Shown here piece after piece: positions 1 through 11,306 of a stretch of DNA of 64,000 nt. The notes below the pieces were generated by a model. It saw only the letters and a list, made by a program, of their open reading frames with translations, made no database searches and had not been told where the DNA came from. The stretch covers positions 95,491,223 to 95,555,222 of the forward strand of contig NC_052349.1 in assembly GCF_009727055.1 (NCBI RefSeq). The letters run 5' to 3'. Every line of letters begins with the position of its first letter. The first letter of the stretch is position 1. Source of the stretch: Benincasa hispida (taxonomy: Eukaryota > Streptophyta > Magnoliopsida > Cucurbitales > Cucurbitaceae). Both the position numbers and the translations under genes were made by a program.

Positions 1-919
1 CTAAAAAATGGTAAGGAAATCCACTCAACCTCTCAAGATGCAACCCCGGTTCAATCTCCCCCCAAAAACCCAAAAAAGGTAATGAAAGATCAAGAGAGCC
101 AGGTAAATGAACTGAAAAAGACTATTTTCCTGAGGTATGTGATTAGTCTCCTCCTAAAGTATAGCCATATGTACCCAAGGCACATTCCTTAGTAGATTAG
201 CAAGACCTAAGGTACAAAATACTGACCTAGAGCTTGTTGAGATGTTCAAAAAGGTACAAATTAATATCCATTTTCTTAATGTTGTTCAACAAATATCTAG
301 GTATGCTAAATTTTTAAAGGACTTGTGTACTAAGAAAAAAAAAGAGAAGGAAGAGGAGAGAGTAACTATTAGCAAGAATTCTTTGCTTTGCTAAAAAAAG
401 ATATGCCCCAAAAATGTAGAGATCCGAGAATGTTAACTTTTCCATGCAAAATAGGAGATAGAATTATCACTCATGCTATGCTAGATTTAGGTGCTTCAAT
501 AAACATCATGCCTTTTCATGTTTATGAAGACCTTAATTTGAATGGTCTACAAAAAAGAATGTTTGCATACAACTAGCTGAAGGCCATACATACAATATCT
601 AGGCATAGCAGAGGATGTTTTGTTGAGAGTTGGAGAATTAATCTTTCCCGTTGATTTTTACATTTTAAAAATGGATGAACCATACTCTACTTCTTCCTCT
701 AATATTTTACTTGATAGATCCTTCATGAAAACTATAAAAACTAGAATTGACGTAGATAAGGGGTCTTTATTAGTTGAATTTGACGGAGAGGTAAAGTCCT
801 TCAACATATATGATGCCATGAAATTTCCGGAGGAATATTATTCTCCTTGCTCTATAGACACATATGATGAAATTGATCACATTGTTGATTCCATATTATA
901 CAAAATTTTAATTGTTTGA
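1..919 (+). pseudogene. Athila/Tat-type gypsy fragment: gag end and aspartic protease
   Basis: Translating the first 400 bases gives a broken gag C-terminus followed by the linker typical of Athila/Tat polyproteins (Q-I-N-I, then R-Y-A-K-F-L-K-D-L). The piece at 388-576 carries the retroviral-type aspartic protease active site as D-L-G-A-S followed by I-N-I-M-P; D-[ST]-G-A is usual, and D-L-G-A-S is common in this plant lineage. The piece at 620-919 continues the fold (VGELIFPVDFYIL, a degenerate LLDRSFMKT, then IDVDKGSL and a final FDGEV). The two pieces are in different frames, so at least one frameshift lies in 577-619. RT, RNase H and integrase do not follow: the sequence passes straight to the non-coding tail, so the element has a large internal deletion. 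It is not translatable as it stands and is truncated by the window edge. Confidence 0.85.
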
Positions 920-3230
920 TAGTGCCTTCTATTCATTATGGTTTTTATTTGATTACTCATGATTCTTCTCATACATCTATTAACTTTCGCAACCATGATA
1001 ATCCAAATAAAAAACATGTTTCTAATTCTTCACTTCAAATTTGTAAAAAGAATGAATCTTCTTCAAAAGATCATAATGATAATTCTAACAACAAATTTTG
1101 CCAAAATGTAAATACTTTAAAAGTATATTCCAATTTTTAAAACAAAATGTGTATAAATGAAAAATCTTCAACAGATAATTCAAATTCAAAATTTGTTTGT
1201 AATACTAAAAACAAAAAACAAAACTTCTAATATTTGCTCCTTTTTCAATGTGTAGATAAAAGGGATTGAGCCCAAAGCTCTCCTTCTCCGAAGAAGAGCA
1301 AGAACTTGGGAAATTGTTCCAAAAACCCCAAGAAACAAAAACCTAAAAAAGACCGAAAATTTTGATCTTCCCTGAAAAACACAAAAATCTTCAACGGAAT
1401 GGGCATAGACTCAAAATTTATAGTAAATGACATGTAAACCAAATCCAATTGGACTTGTGTTTGACTAATCCCTTATATATATATGACACCCCTCTTTGCT
1501 AACGTCGAGCAAACAACGCTAAAAATTTGCAAAGATAGGACAAATTTTCTTCTTTTCTTTTCCATTTTTCTTTTCTCTTTCTTTCTTTCTTATTTTTGCA
1601 TATTTTTTTACTAATTGATTCTTTTTCTTTCCTTTGTAGGTTATCAAATATATGTATATATATATAAGAAGCTCTCAAGGAAAAATTAAAAAAAAGCGCA
1701 AATAAATCATCAACAACATAAATCAGGGAAGTTTCTCTCTACATCTTTTTTTTTCTTGAATTCATTTGATTATTCTAAACATTGAAGACAATGTTCCATC
1801 TTTAAGTTTGGGGTGGGAAACATTGCATGCATGTTCGTTGGTATACTTTATGGTATTCTTTGCTTTTTAAAAAATGAGCCTCACTGAAAATTTTTGCTTT
1901 ATAATGATCTACATAGAATCATAAATGCATGTCTAGAACCCTTGAGCATCTCAGCTCGGGTTAATAGATTGTTGATTACTTAGACTGATTATATAGATTT
2001 TGCGATTTTGTTATGACATATCTTAATAAATTTGAGGTTTTGATTCATCTTGATAGCGTAATTTTGATTCTTTGAATAACATGACTATTGAATTCTTTAT
2101 GCTCCAAAAGACCATTTTTTCATGAATGCAATAAATTCATCATTGAATAAATGCATGTTTGCACGTTCAAGAATCTCATTCACTTTGTTCTATGCATCAT
2201 TTTTTTTTACACAATCTTTCGATTCTTATCGATGAAACTTTGATGACGCACTCTTTCAAGTAAGGATACAAACAAAATTTTGGGCCTTTTAAAATTTTCT
2301 TTCAAAATTTTGAAACTCATCTTTTAAAAGAAACTATTCCTTTTAATTTCATAAAAATTTGAATACTTAGCTTTTTAGATTTATTTAGAATCTTAAAACT
2401 CTTAGAAATGTGATATCTACTTAATTTTCTCTGTTGCCCCGATAGGACAACCTTTGATCTAAGAACAACCATCTTGTTGGAGTAGCAAGTCTAGACAAAG
2501 AGGAATAAAGAGAGCCTAGTGTATAAAAAAAAGATTGCTAACATAAAAAGAAGAAAGAAAAAATGGAAAATTAACATAACCTTCACTACGTGTGTGTGTG
2601 TGCATGGATAGAGGTGAAAAAAGCTACCTTCATCGTATTTCTGTCAGGGCCCACGAGAAAAGAGCGATAGGTTCCTGGCGGTGTGAGTGTGAAAGCTATC
2701 CCTCTAGGTAAAAGAAATGCCAATTACATGTTGTGTGTGTGAGTTTAAAAGGGACCCTTGTATTAGACTTGCCTCTCTCCAATGCAAGTTAGGTATATCC
2801 TAGATCGATAACGGGACTAGTGTAGGACGGAAAGGAATTAAGAGTTGGATGTATCCTTTCTATTAGTTTAGGCCTTTGAGTAAACTAAAACTAAGTAGTC
2901 TTTTCTTTTATGATTTTGCAAGAAAAAGACTTTCTTTTCAAAATAAACTTCAACCTTTTGTTCGCAAAACTTTAAATTTCTAAATGCTTGGTAATATCCT
3001 CACTTCCTTGATTATTGAGAGAAGAGATGAGAATCAATTCGTTGTGTAAGACAATTGAATGTATAGACCATTTGAATGTGAGGATGAAAATGTGCAACTT
3101 GTATAATCAATTTTGAATAAGTGAACGAAACTTTGAATAAAAAAAATAAACAATCCATATTTTCTTGAATGTATGCATACTTCTATTTTTGACTTGTTTG
3201 AGATGACCAAGATCTAAGTTAGGGTTATTT
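920..3230 (+). other. Non-coding 3' tail of the Athila/Tat-type element
   Basis: No domain-bearing reading frame is visible. The stretch has low-complexity N/S/K-rich remains (916-1240), T-rich tracts (about 1550-1640) and, at 1801-1817, the purine-rich string TTTAAGTTTGGGGTGGG, which is characteristic of the region between pol and the 3' LTR in Athila/Tat elements. A second degenerate purine run (CTAAGTTAGGG, about 3214-3224) sits just before the proposed LTR start at 3231 and is the better candidate polypurine tract. A short TG repeat occurs near 2590. Confidence 0.6.
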
Positions 3231-4760
3231 TGATATGTCTTGTAAAGAACTATCTTATTAGTACTAATTCCCTCAATTATTCTTCAATTATTTGCTTAAA
3301 ATGTCTATTTTGATAGGTAAATTCCAATCCTGACTCAAATGGAGTTATTTCGAAGGATTTGAAGCTAATTCGAGCCAAACGACACTAAAGAATCATTTAA
3401 GAAGAAGATCCAACATAAATTACTACTTTGCCCCTCAAGAAGAACAATTCAACACACTTCAGCAATGCTTGCTGCGTTGCAACGCTCCTCACAACATTAA
3501 ACCTAACGCTAGCTCAACGATTGAACGACAGAATGCACCCATTTACTACAAAACAGGGCAGTGTCACAACGCTTCACCTAGAGTCGCAACGCTTAGGAGA
3601 TTGACGAAATCGCGTGCGCGTGCCTTGTGCAACCGAGCGTCAGCACAGCGCCAAGACGCTAGCCCAACTCTTCTTAGTTTCTTTTTACAATTTAGCATTG
3701 CAATACTAGCCTCAGCGTCGCGACACTACACTTACAAATATAAATATTGTTATTCAACAGAGAAAGAATAAGAAAAGAAAAATCATTTTTTTTAGAGAAA
3801 AATTAGATCAAAACTAGAGAGAAAATTACCCAATTTGGTGTTTGTATTGAGAGATTTCTTGCAAATTCGACAATTCCCTAGTGAATTGCTTCATGGATTT
3901 CATAATATCTTCAAAGATTTCTTTTAAGACTTCTCATCTCTATGGCTAGGTAATTCTTTTTCTTGGGAATTCTTAATTCTAGATTTAATTCTTGAGTTCT
4001 TTTTGTATATTTTCTTGAATTGTCTTCATTCTTGAATGCTCTTGGGCTGAATTTGAATAGAAATTAATAGAGGATAATTGACGCCTTGATTCCATTGAAT
4101 TATTATATATAATTCTTGCTTCGCACTATTGCATAATGGTGAGATAGGTTACAAAATTAAGTTTTCTTGTGTTAATTAGGACTTTTTCTGAATTTAACTC
4201 TTGAAATTCTTAATTAGAACATTCATTCAATCATTCTTGAAACTTACTCTATTGTATTTCTTGAATGTCATAATCATGATAATCCATGTCTTTAAAGCAA
4301 TATAAGAAAAGAACATGATAAATGCTATATGGAAGTGTTTTTACTTGGATTAGGGCTAATTGATGTGATTCATGTTAATTAGCTATATGGATCTTTACCG
4401 GTTTATCCTTATTGGATCGTGGGATGTTGAGTTTTCAAGTAATTATTCAAGAACAATGATAAGATTAAACCTAGTACAAGAATTCCCAAGAATCTTTTTC
4501 TATCAATTTTCTTCTAACAAAAATAGTAAGTTTGTGTAACAATTTGCCTTTCTTCATTTTAGTTAGCTTTTAGTTTCTTTACAAACAACCTCCCCATCCC
4601 CCCACCCTGCAATTACTATCTTTTTTAATTCAGAGGTTCCTTTGGGATCGACTTCCTACTTCCACTCTAACTACATGTTAGGTTTAGTGGTTGTTAGAGC
4701 ATTATAAATTTCATTTGTTTGGGTAAGATAGAATTAACGACACCTATTTTGCACTAATCA
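3231..4760 (+). repeat. Athila/Tat-type LTR
   Basis: The proposed ends are TGATATG at 3231 and ACTAATCA at 4760, a TGAT/ATCA inverted terminus. The left end follows a degenerate polypurine tract and starts with a weak hairpin (GATA..TCTT against AAGA..TATC), as do the other Athila-type LTRs in this window. The body has GCAACGCT-type motifs around 3475-3660 and a phrase near 4632-4650 (GGTTCCTTTGGGATCGACTT) that resembles the R/U5 part of these LTRs. Boundaries were set by eye; no paired LTR was available for comparison. Confidence 0.5.
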
Positions 4761-5662
4761 AACATGTATTGCTAAGATTCAAGTTCAACCTATAAATCTA
4801 AGCATTCATATTCAATCCTATGCTACAACGGTAAATTCAAGCATAGACGAACACAAGGAAACATGCAAGGTCGAAATTAACTAGCAGAGACATGCAATTA
4901 TGATACGGTCGTCAGTCCAATACATAAACGTAATTCTAAATTACATCAAGATTCAAAGAAAGCATAGAGTTGAAGAATATCAAATTTAATTAAAGAAATC
5001 TTAACAAATTGAACATAGGAACTCTTACTCAAAGAAATTAGATAAGAATTACCTTAAAATTTTATAGACAAACTCGAGATAAAGATTTGATCCATCGATC
5101 ACAACCTAAAATAAAATGTAAAACCTAAGCTAAGATGCTAAAATCTGAAGGGAGAAGAAGGACATTGAAACTCCACTTCGGCATCCATGAAATCAACCTT
5201 TTTTTTACCTGATTCAGAAAGAATCCTTTTATACAATAGATGCAACATTGCAACCGCTAAGAAGTTCTTTACAATGCTCTTGTCAAAAAACAACCCTCCA
5301 GCGTTGGAGTGGCATTGCAACTCTGGTGTGACGCTGCCTTACATGCGCATGTTGGTTGCATTCCATTAAAAGTCATGGCGTTGCAATGCTATCCTGCATC
5401 CATGCGTTGTGCCTTTTAGCATTGCACTGGATCATTGAAGAGGGTTGTGACACTCCGGTCAGGGGAATTTTGGTCATTTCTCCTCATTTGAATCCTGGAT
5501 GATCAAATTACCTCCAAATTGCTTCAAATTAACCCTGTTTGACTCCAATTGCTCGGTTCTACCTCTTCGAAATTCAATACTTATAAAATAGGATAATTAA
5601 CATTAAAAATCCATTAATGAGCCTAAATTAAGCTAGGAATAACAACTCTTTTTTAGAGCTAT
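4761..5662 (-). repeat. Inverted LTR-like fragment related to the preceding LTR
   Basis: Read on the minus strand, this piece resembles the 3231-4760 LTR in layout: a region on avoiding carbon-copy similarity but with matching themes (T-rich GAATTC-type runs, GCGTTGCAACGC-like motifs at about 5300-5420, and a start near GAGTTGTTATTCC). It has no coding potential. It ends where chromovirus gag begins. I infer a truncated LTR of a related element inserted in the opposite direction; a decayed unrelated repeat is possible. Confidence 0.35.
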
Positions 5663-6500
5663 CACAGAGCTGTGGTGGAGAGTGATAGATTCTAGAAGAA
5701 ACAGATCAAAAGAGATGGCATGGGATGAGTTTAAGAGAGATTTTTAAGACAAATATTATCCTACTTTATACCGTGAGACGAAGAGGAACGAGTTCCTAAA
5801 GCTTATTCAATGTAATATGACAATTTCTAAGTACGAGCAGAAGTATACCGAGTTATCCATGTATGCTTCTATGATCATAGTCGAAGAAAAATACTGATGT
5901 TGACGTTTTGAGTGGGTTTGAGAAGGGAGATACAAACTCCTCTTACTACTATAGGTAACTAGACAGATTTAGTTAATGGAGATTGCGATACGAGTGGAAG
6001 AGAGCCTAATGGAGGATAGGCAAGATAGGGAAGGCTTCAGAAGGGAGAAGAGGAAATTTATTCCAAGAAAGTCTACCATGAAAGATTTTAAGCCTCGTTT
6101 TAGTGCGCTAGTGACCTCGTAAGGGAGTACAATGGGCAGTCAACCAAGGAGAGGCAGACAGAAACCCACCCAAATAGTTGAGGAATCTAGATCAGGACGT
6201 TTAGGGGAGTCCTTGGCCAGTATAAGTAGGAAGCCCTAGTGTACCAGATGTGGTAAATTTCATTCAGGTCAGTGTTATAAGGGGCAGAATGTTTGTTATC
6301 AATGTGGACAACCTGGACAATACAAGAGGGAATGTCCCCATTTGATTTCAGGGGCACAGACTGAGCAGAAGGCAACATCTCAGACAGTGATGCAACCTAA
6401 GGTAGGCACAACAGGTGATGAGGGCACTAAAGGTGCCAAAAAGAAACATGAAATGTGACAGCCACGTCAGTAGGGCAAGGTTTACACTATGACCTAGGAG
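5663..6500 (+). pseudogene. Chromovirus gag with two zinc knuckles (decayed)
   Basis: From about 5665 one frame reads a retrotransposon gag core (ELWWRVIDSRRN, W-D-E-F-K-R-D-F, then K-Y-Y-P, K-R-N-E-F-L-K-L, and Y-E-Q-K-Y-T-E-L), the order seen in Ty3/gypsy chromoviral gag. In-frame stops interrupt it (for example just after K-R-D-F). Two CCHC-type knuckles follow at about 6240-6341: C-T-R-C-G-K-F-H-S-G-Q-C and C-Y-Q-C-G-Q-P-G-Q-Y-K-R-E-C, where the second has Y in place of H. Such knuckles normally bind packaged RNA. The gag N-terminus is missing, cut by the upstream LTR-like fragment, so no start codon can be assigned. Confidence 0.8.
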
Positions 6501-6529
6501 GAGACTGAGGATGCATTTGATGTCGTTAC

Positions 6530-7950
6530 TGGTATGGTCTTTATTCATGATAGACTTTCACATGTATTATTTGATCCATAAGCAACTCATTCATTTATTT
6601 CTAGCATGTTTGCATTGAATATTGATAGGATACTAGAAACTATGCCTACAAAGTTAGTTATTTCTACCCCTGTTGATGATGTGCTACTACTTAATAATTA
6701 TTATAGAAACTGTGTATTTCTTATAAAAGGACAACATATGGAGATTGATTTGATTCTCTTATAATTGTTAAAGTTTGATGTTATTATGGGGATGGATTTC
6801 TTATTTAAATATCACACATCTGTTGATTGTCATAAGAAAGAAGTGATATTAAGATTACCAGGTCAAACAAAGGTAATATTTTCAAGGGAAAGGAAAATGC
6901 TTCCTACTTGTCTGATTTCAACAGTGAAGGCCAGAAAGCTATTGAGTAAAGGTTTTGTAGCGTACTTGGCCCATGTAACAATTTCTCAACCGAGAAAGAT
7001 AAGAACAGAGGATGTTTCTATGATATAGGAATTTATTGATGTTTTCTCTGAGGAGTTATCAGGATTACCACCTGATAGAGAGTGGAGTTTACTATAGTTT
7101 TAATACAAGAGGCAACACCCATCTCATAGACACTGTATAAGATGGCTAAAACTGGAACTGAAAGCTCAACTACAACAATTAGTTGATAAAGGCTATATCA
7201 GGCACAATGTGTCTCCTTGGGGAGAGTCGGTTTTATTTATGAAGAAGAAAGATGGCATATTCAGATTATGTATTGACTATATACAGCTAACCAAGGTAAC
7301 TATACGAAATAAGTATCTGTTACCTCGTATTAACAACCTGATTTGACAAGCTAAAAGAAGCATCAGTATTTTCAAAGATTGATATGAGATCAGGTTACCA
7401 CCAATTGAAGGTTAGGGAGTCAGATATTCCTAAGACGACTTTCCGGACTAGATAGAGGCATTATGAGTTTATAGTTATGCCATTCGGCCAAATTAAGGCC
7501 TCAACGGTGTTTATGGATTTGATGAACAGGATATTTCATCCATACTTAGATCAGTTTGTAAATGTTTTCATAGATGATATCCTGGTGTATTCAAATAACA
7601 AAAAAAGATGTCGAACATTTGAGGATAGTGTTGCACACACTACGTGAGAAATAGTTAATATGCTAAGTTCAGCAAATGCGAATAGCGGCTTGACCGAGTG
7701 GTACTTTTAGGACACGTGGTGTTTGCAGCAAGAGTTAACATTGATCCTCAGAAGATTGAGGCTGTAATTAGATGGGAATGACCTATCTCAGTTATAAAAG
7801 TATGTAGTTTCCTTGCCTGAAAGGTTACTACAGGAGATTTATGGAGGGTTTCTCAAAGATAGCACTTCCATTGACCAATTTGACCAGGAAGGATTCTAAG
7901 TTCAAATGGATAGATAACTGTGAATGAAGTTTTCAAAACTTAAAGCAATG
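6530..7950 (+). pseudogene. Chromovirus protease and reverse transcriptase (decayed)
   Basis: The protease region starts near 6540 (FIHDRLSHVLFDP, then A-T-H-S-F). The codon after the catalytic aspartate and proline is a TAA stop (about 6580), destroying the D-[ST]-G-A motif. The second half of the protease is open at 6765-7028 (F-D-V-I-M-G-M-D-F-L). RT follows: F-I-D-V-F-S-E-E-L near 7033, K-M-A-K-type remains, [12 protein letters not shown] near 7240, [10 protein letters not shown] near 7380, and the catalytic F-I-D-D-I-L-V-Y-S at about 7570-7595. Several stops and frameshifts occur along it. The order gag-PR-RT-RH-INT identifies Ty3/gypsy, and the downstream zinc-finger integrase fits a chromovirus. 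Confidence 0.85.
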
Positions 7951-8430
7951 ATTGGTAATTGTGTCAATTTTAACCCTTCCAGTGCCAGGGAAGGAGTTCG
8001 AGATTTACTGTGACACATCCAGATAGGGATCGGGAAGCGTGTTGATGCAGGATGGTAAGGTTATAGCTTATGTATCCAGGCAACTGAAGAAACATGAAGG
8101 TATTTATCCTACTCATGATCTAGAATTAGCAACTGTTGTGCTAGCATTAAATATTTGGAGGCATTACTTGTACAGTAAGAACGCCCTATCTTTATAGACC
8201 ATAAGAGTTTGAAATATAATTTGATTAGAAGAAGTTAAATCTGAGACAAAGACGATGGATGGAGTTAATAAAAGATTATGATTGCACCATTGATTACCAT
8301 CCAGGTAAGGTTAATGTGGTAGCAAATGCTTTGAGAAGAAAATCAAGTTGTTCCAGGGACATGTTGAATTCTTTAAGGGGAAGGTTATTATAGGAATTCA
8401 AATGAGCTAGTGCAACATTAACAGTAGGAC
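7951..8430 (+). pseudogene. Chromovirus RNase H region (decayed)
   Basis: The region reads as RNase H from a start near 7975 (L-P-V-P-G-K-E-F, then Y-C-D-T-S) through [10 protein letters not shown] at about 8060-8090, [10 protein letters not shown], and an end of the D-Y-H-P-G-K type near 8295-8340. It degrades the RNA strand of the RNA:DNA hybrid during reverse transcription in intact elements. Here the tether between RNase H and integrase has TAG/TAA stops, and an aligned tryptophan codon reads as a stop. No functional product is expected. Confidence 0.7.
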
Positions 8431-8441
8431 ATTTGGGATAA

Positions 8442-9590
8442 ATGATAGCTCATTTCCAAGCAAGATCTATATTAGTAGATGATATCATCAAGGCTCAAAT
8501 GGCAAACGATAATCTCAGTAAGTTGATTGAAGAAGTTGAACAACAGAAGAGATTAGATTTTGTTTTGAGACAGGATGGAGTTTTGATGAAGGATGACAGG
8601 TTATGTGTTCCTAACGATGAGTTATTGAAAAATGCAGTGTTAGAAGAGGCACATGATTCAACCTATGCTATGCACCCAGGTACCACTAAGATGTACAGGA
8701 CATTAAAGAAATCTTATTGGTGGCCGAGAATAAAGAAGAACATAGCTAGTTATGTAGATAGATGTTTGATATGTTAGTAGGTTAAGCTAGTGCGTCAGAG
8801 ACTATAGGACTGTTGAACCCACTTCTAGCACCTGAATGGAAATTGGAGCATGTGAGCATGGATTTTCTATTTGGTTTACCTAGGACACCTAGTGGTTATG
8901 ATGGTATTTTGTTAATGGTGGATAGGATGACAAAGATGACAAAGTTTTTGCCCGTTAGAGTTACATTTACCCTTGACCAATTGGCTAAGTTATATGTTGA
9001 TCGAGTTGTGAGCCAGTTTGGGGCTCTAGTATCTATTATATCAGACAGAGATCCAAGATTCACCTTAATTATGGCCTAGCATACAAAAGGCACTTGGTAC
9101 TAAGTTACATTTTAGTACAGCCTTTCATCCATAAATGGAGGGATAATCAGAACAAACGATTCAGACTCTGGAAGATATGTTGAGAGCCTGTGTACTGCAG
9201 TTTAAAGGTAGCTAGGATACACATTTGCCATTGGTAGAATTTGCTTATAATAATAGTTTCCATTCCAGCATCAATATGGCACCGTATAAGGCTTTGTATG
9301 GAAGACCTTGTAGAACTCTAGTTTGCTTGAATGAGGTTGATGACAAATAATAGGACCAAAATTGATTCAAGCAACATCAGAAAATGTTATGTTAATTAGA
9401 GAAAATCCAAACATAGCTCGTGGCAGACAGAAGAGCTATGCAGATAAAAGAAGAAGGGAGTTAGAGTTCAAGATTGGAGATCGGGTATTTATGAAGTTAT
9501 CTCCATAGAAAGGGATACTCAAGTTTGATAGAAAAGGTAAGCTAAGTCCAAGGTATCAGGTATTTCTTTAATGGCTATGAATAGATTGTG
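8442..9590 (+). pseudogene. Chromovirus integrase: HHCC finger and catalytic core (decayed)
   Basis: The N-terminal HHCC finger is clear at 8640-8777: A-H-D-S-T..H-P-G-T-T-K-M-Y, then Y-W-W-P-R-I-K-K and C-L-I-C. A TAG stop follows the last cysteine. The catalytic core is open at 8813-9079, with the first aspartate in S-M-D-F-L-F-G-L and the second in I-I-S-D-R-D-P-R-F-T. After a TAG at about 9077 the glutamate region and the SH3-like C-terminus (F-K-I-G-D-R-V-F, then K-L-S-P-R-Y-Q-V-F at about 9540) survive only in pieces. The match stops near 9575, before any chromodomain, so the element is truncated at its 3' end by DNA leading into a copia-type LTR. Confidence 0.85.
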
Positions 9591-9638
9591 TTCTAGGCAA
9601 GAAAATGTCATGATTTGGAAAGAAAATCTATGTATTTG

Positions 9639-9702
9639 GAAACTATGTTGTTGAATCGTATATTATTATTGAAACTATGTTGTTGGATCGTATATTATTA
9701 TT
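9639..9702. repeat. 32-bp tandem duplication
   Basis: Two adjacent 32-base copies (9639-9670 and 9671-9702), starting GAAACTATGTTGTTG, differ at one visible position (GAATCG against GGATCG). They lie between the truncated chromovirus integrase and the copia-type LTR. No coding meaning is apparent; replication slippage is the simplest origin. Confidence 0.9.
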
Positions 9703-11306
9703 GAAAATTTTCAAACTTTATTATTACTTTTTATTTTAAAGATTGAAATATTACTCAGTCAAATCTCTCCCCTTAAGATGAGCGAGAGTTAATTGGAAGA
9801 GTTACAACCCACCTCCACTAACACGATGGGTAACTCCCCTCTTATTATAATTAATTAATTATATATTAAATCTAATTTAATATGTAATTAAATAAATCAT
9901 ATTAATTTATTAACAAAAAATTAATTAATTAATTAATATCATATATTTAATAATATTTGAATCATATTCAAATAATATCTTGTCTCATAACTTATTGTTT
10001 TAATATGGATCTCATTCACATTAATTTTAACCTATAGATTTATATGAATCTCATACATATAATTAATATTAGAATCTTATTCAAATATATATCTTTCTTA
10101 TGTTATAAAGTTTAATTTTTGAATCTCATTCAAAATTAACTTTATATTATAATATATCCATATACATTGTATTAATTATATCTCATACAATTAACTCCCT
10201 TATTTAATCCAAAATTAAACGATTCTTGTTTTTTTCCTTAATAAACTAGCAAGGGGACCTAGTGGACATAAGATTAGAAACTCCAATTGTAAGAGATTAA
10301 TTAATTAAAATATTTAATTAAATTAGTTAACATTCATTAGTTGCAGGTCACATCACTAAAGATCTAGAGCTAAACTCTTCGCACTGTAGATATATTTTTG
10401 TGTCTATGGATATAATCAATCAATAGTAAGTCAACCATCCACGAATTACTCATAATTACAGTTGGGTCAAAATTACCGTTTTACCCATGTAATTGCCTCT
10501 AACTCGTAAGTACCATTGGTCCCTCTTGAGTCAGTGAGAGGTTGAGGTCTCATTATTTAAGACCCGAAATCTGCCCTTGAGGGAACAATGCATCTACTTG
10601 CCCTAAAGATGGGAAGAAGTGAATGAGGCCTCATTATTCAATATCCCAAATCTGCCCTTAAGAGAACAATGCATCTACTTACTCTAAAGATGGGAATGAT
10701 GAATTCTATCTTGTGTAGCTATGTTCCCAGCTCCCTATCTGGACAAATCTCCAAAATGGTAGGTATATTGAGCCAACAAAACTTATCACTCTCACTCATA
10801 CAAATCAAAGGACTGTCCTCATAGACAGGAATTCATAACTCACTCAGGATTGAGGTTGAGTTATCTATGGTCATCCTCTTAATTGTTAATCTCTTCAATC
10901 AACGACGTTACAAGAAGAGATTAATCATTTCGCGGTCTGGTCTTATTACAAACTCTTTATATAAGATACCCCCACTTGTATATCACCAGATGAACGATTT
11001 GGATCACATCATTTATAATACTTATAACTCTTGCAACATTTACAAAGTGGATCATATCCGTAGTGTTACTAGGATAAAGTACCAAACCTTATTTGTATAC
11101 TACAAACCATTTCGATTATTGATCCACCTGTATGTTTGCCACATACATGTTTAAGTTACATAAAATAACCTAGAATCTTAGTTTATTGGATTATGTTAAT
11201 GCAATCTAAATGTCAAATAAAATAAATCTTTATTTCATTATATAAATAATTCGTAGATACAAATTAATCTACGAGAACCAGAAGATTTAGGGTACCAACC
11301 CCAACA
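9703..11306 (-). repeat. Copia-type LTR (minus orientation, 3' side truncated)
   Basis: The right edge is GGTACCAACCCCAACA, the reverse complement of a TGTTGGGG LTR start. The same start occurs at 25659 (plus), 27800 (minus) and 42959 (plus). Reading leftwards, the order of blocks matches the other LTR copies: an LTR-start block, a block around GATCCACTTGTATG, tandem CTGCCCTT phrases, a block around ACAGTTGGGTCAAA, a GGGACCTAGTGGAC block, and a long ATTAATTA-rich block down to about 9760. There is no adjacent internal region, so this is a solo or stranded LTR. The left boundary is approximate. Confidence 0.7.
10546..10707. repeat. 81-bp tandem duplication inside the copia-type LTR
   Basis: Two copies with an 81-base period start at 10546 (GGTCTCATTATT) and 10627 (GGCCTCATTATT). 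Both contain AACAATGCATCTACTT and CTAAAGATGGGAA. They differ at several positions, so the duplication is not recent. The other LTR copies in this window appear to have only one unit of this block. Confidence 0.8.

Noticed and set aside
3469..3771. 100-codon plus-strand frame with many Arg and Ala
   Set aside because: It lies within an Athila-type LTR and results from the GCAACGCT-type repeats; no domain is present.
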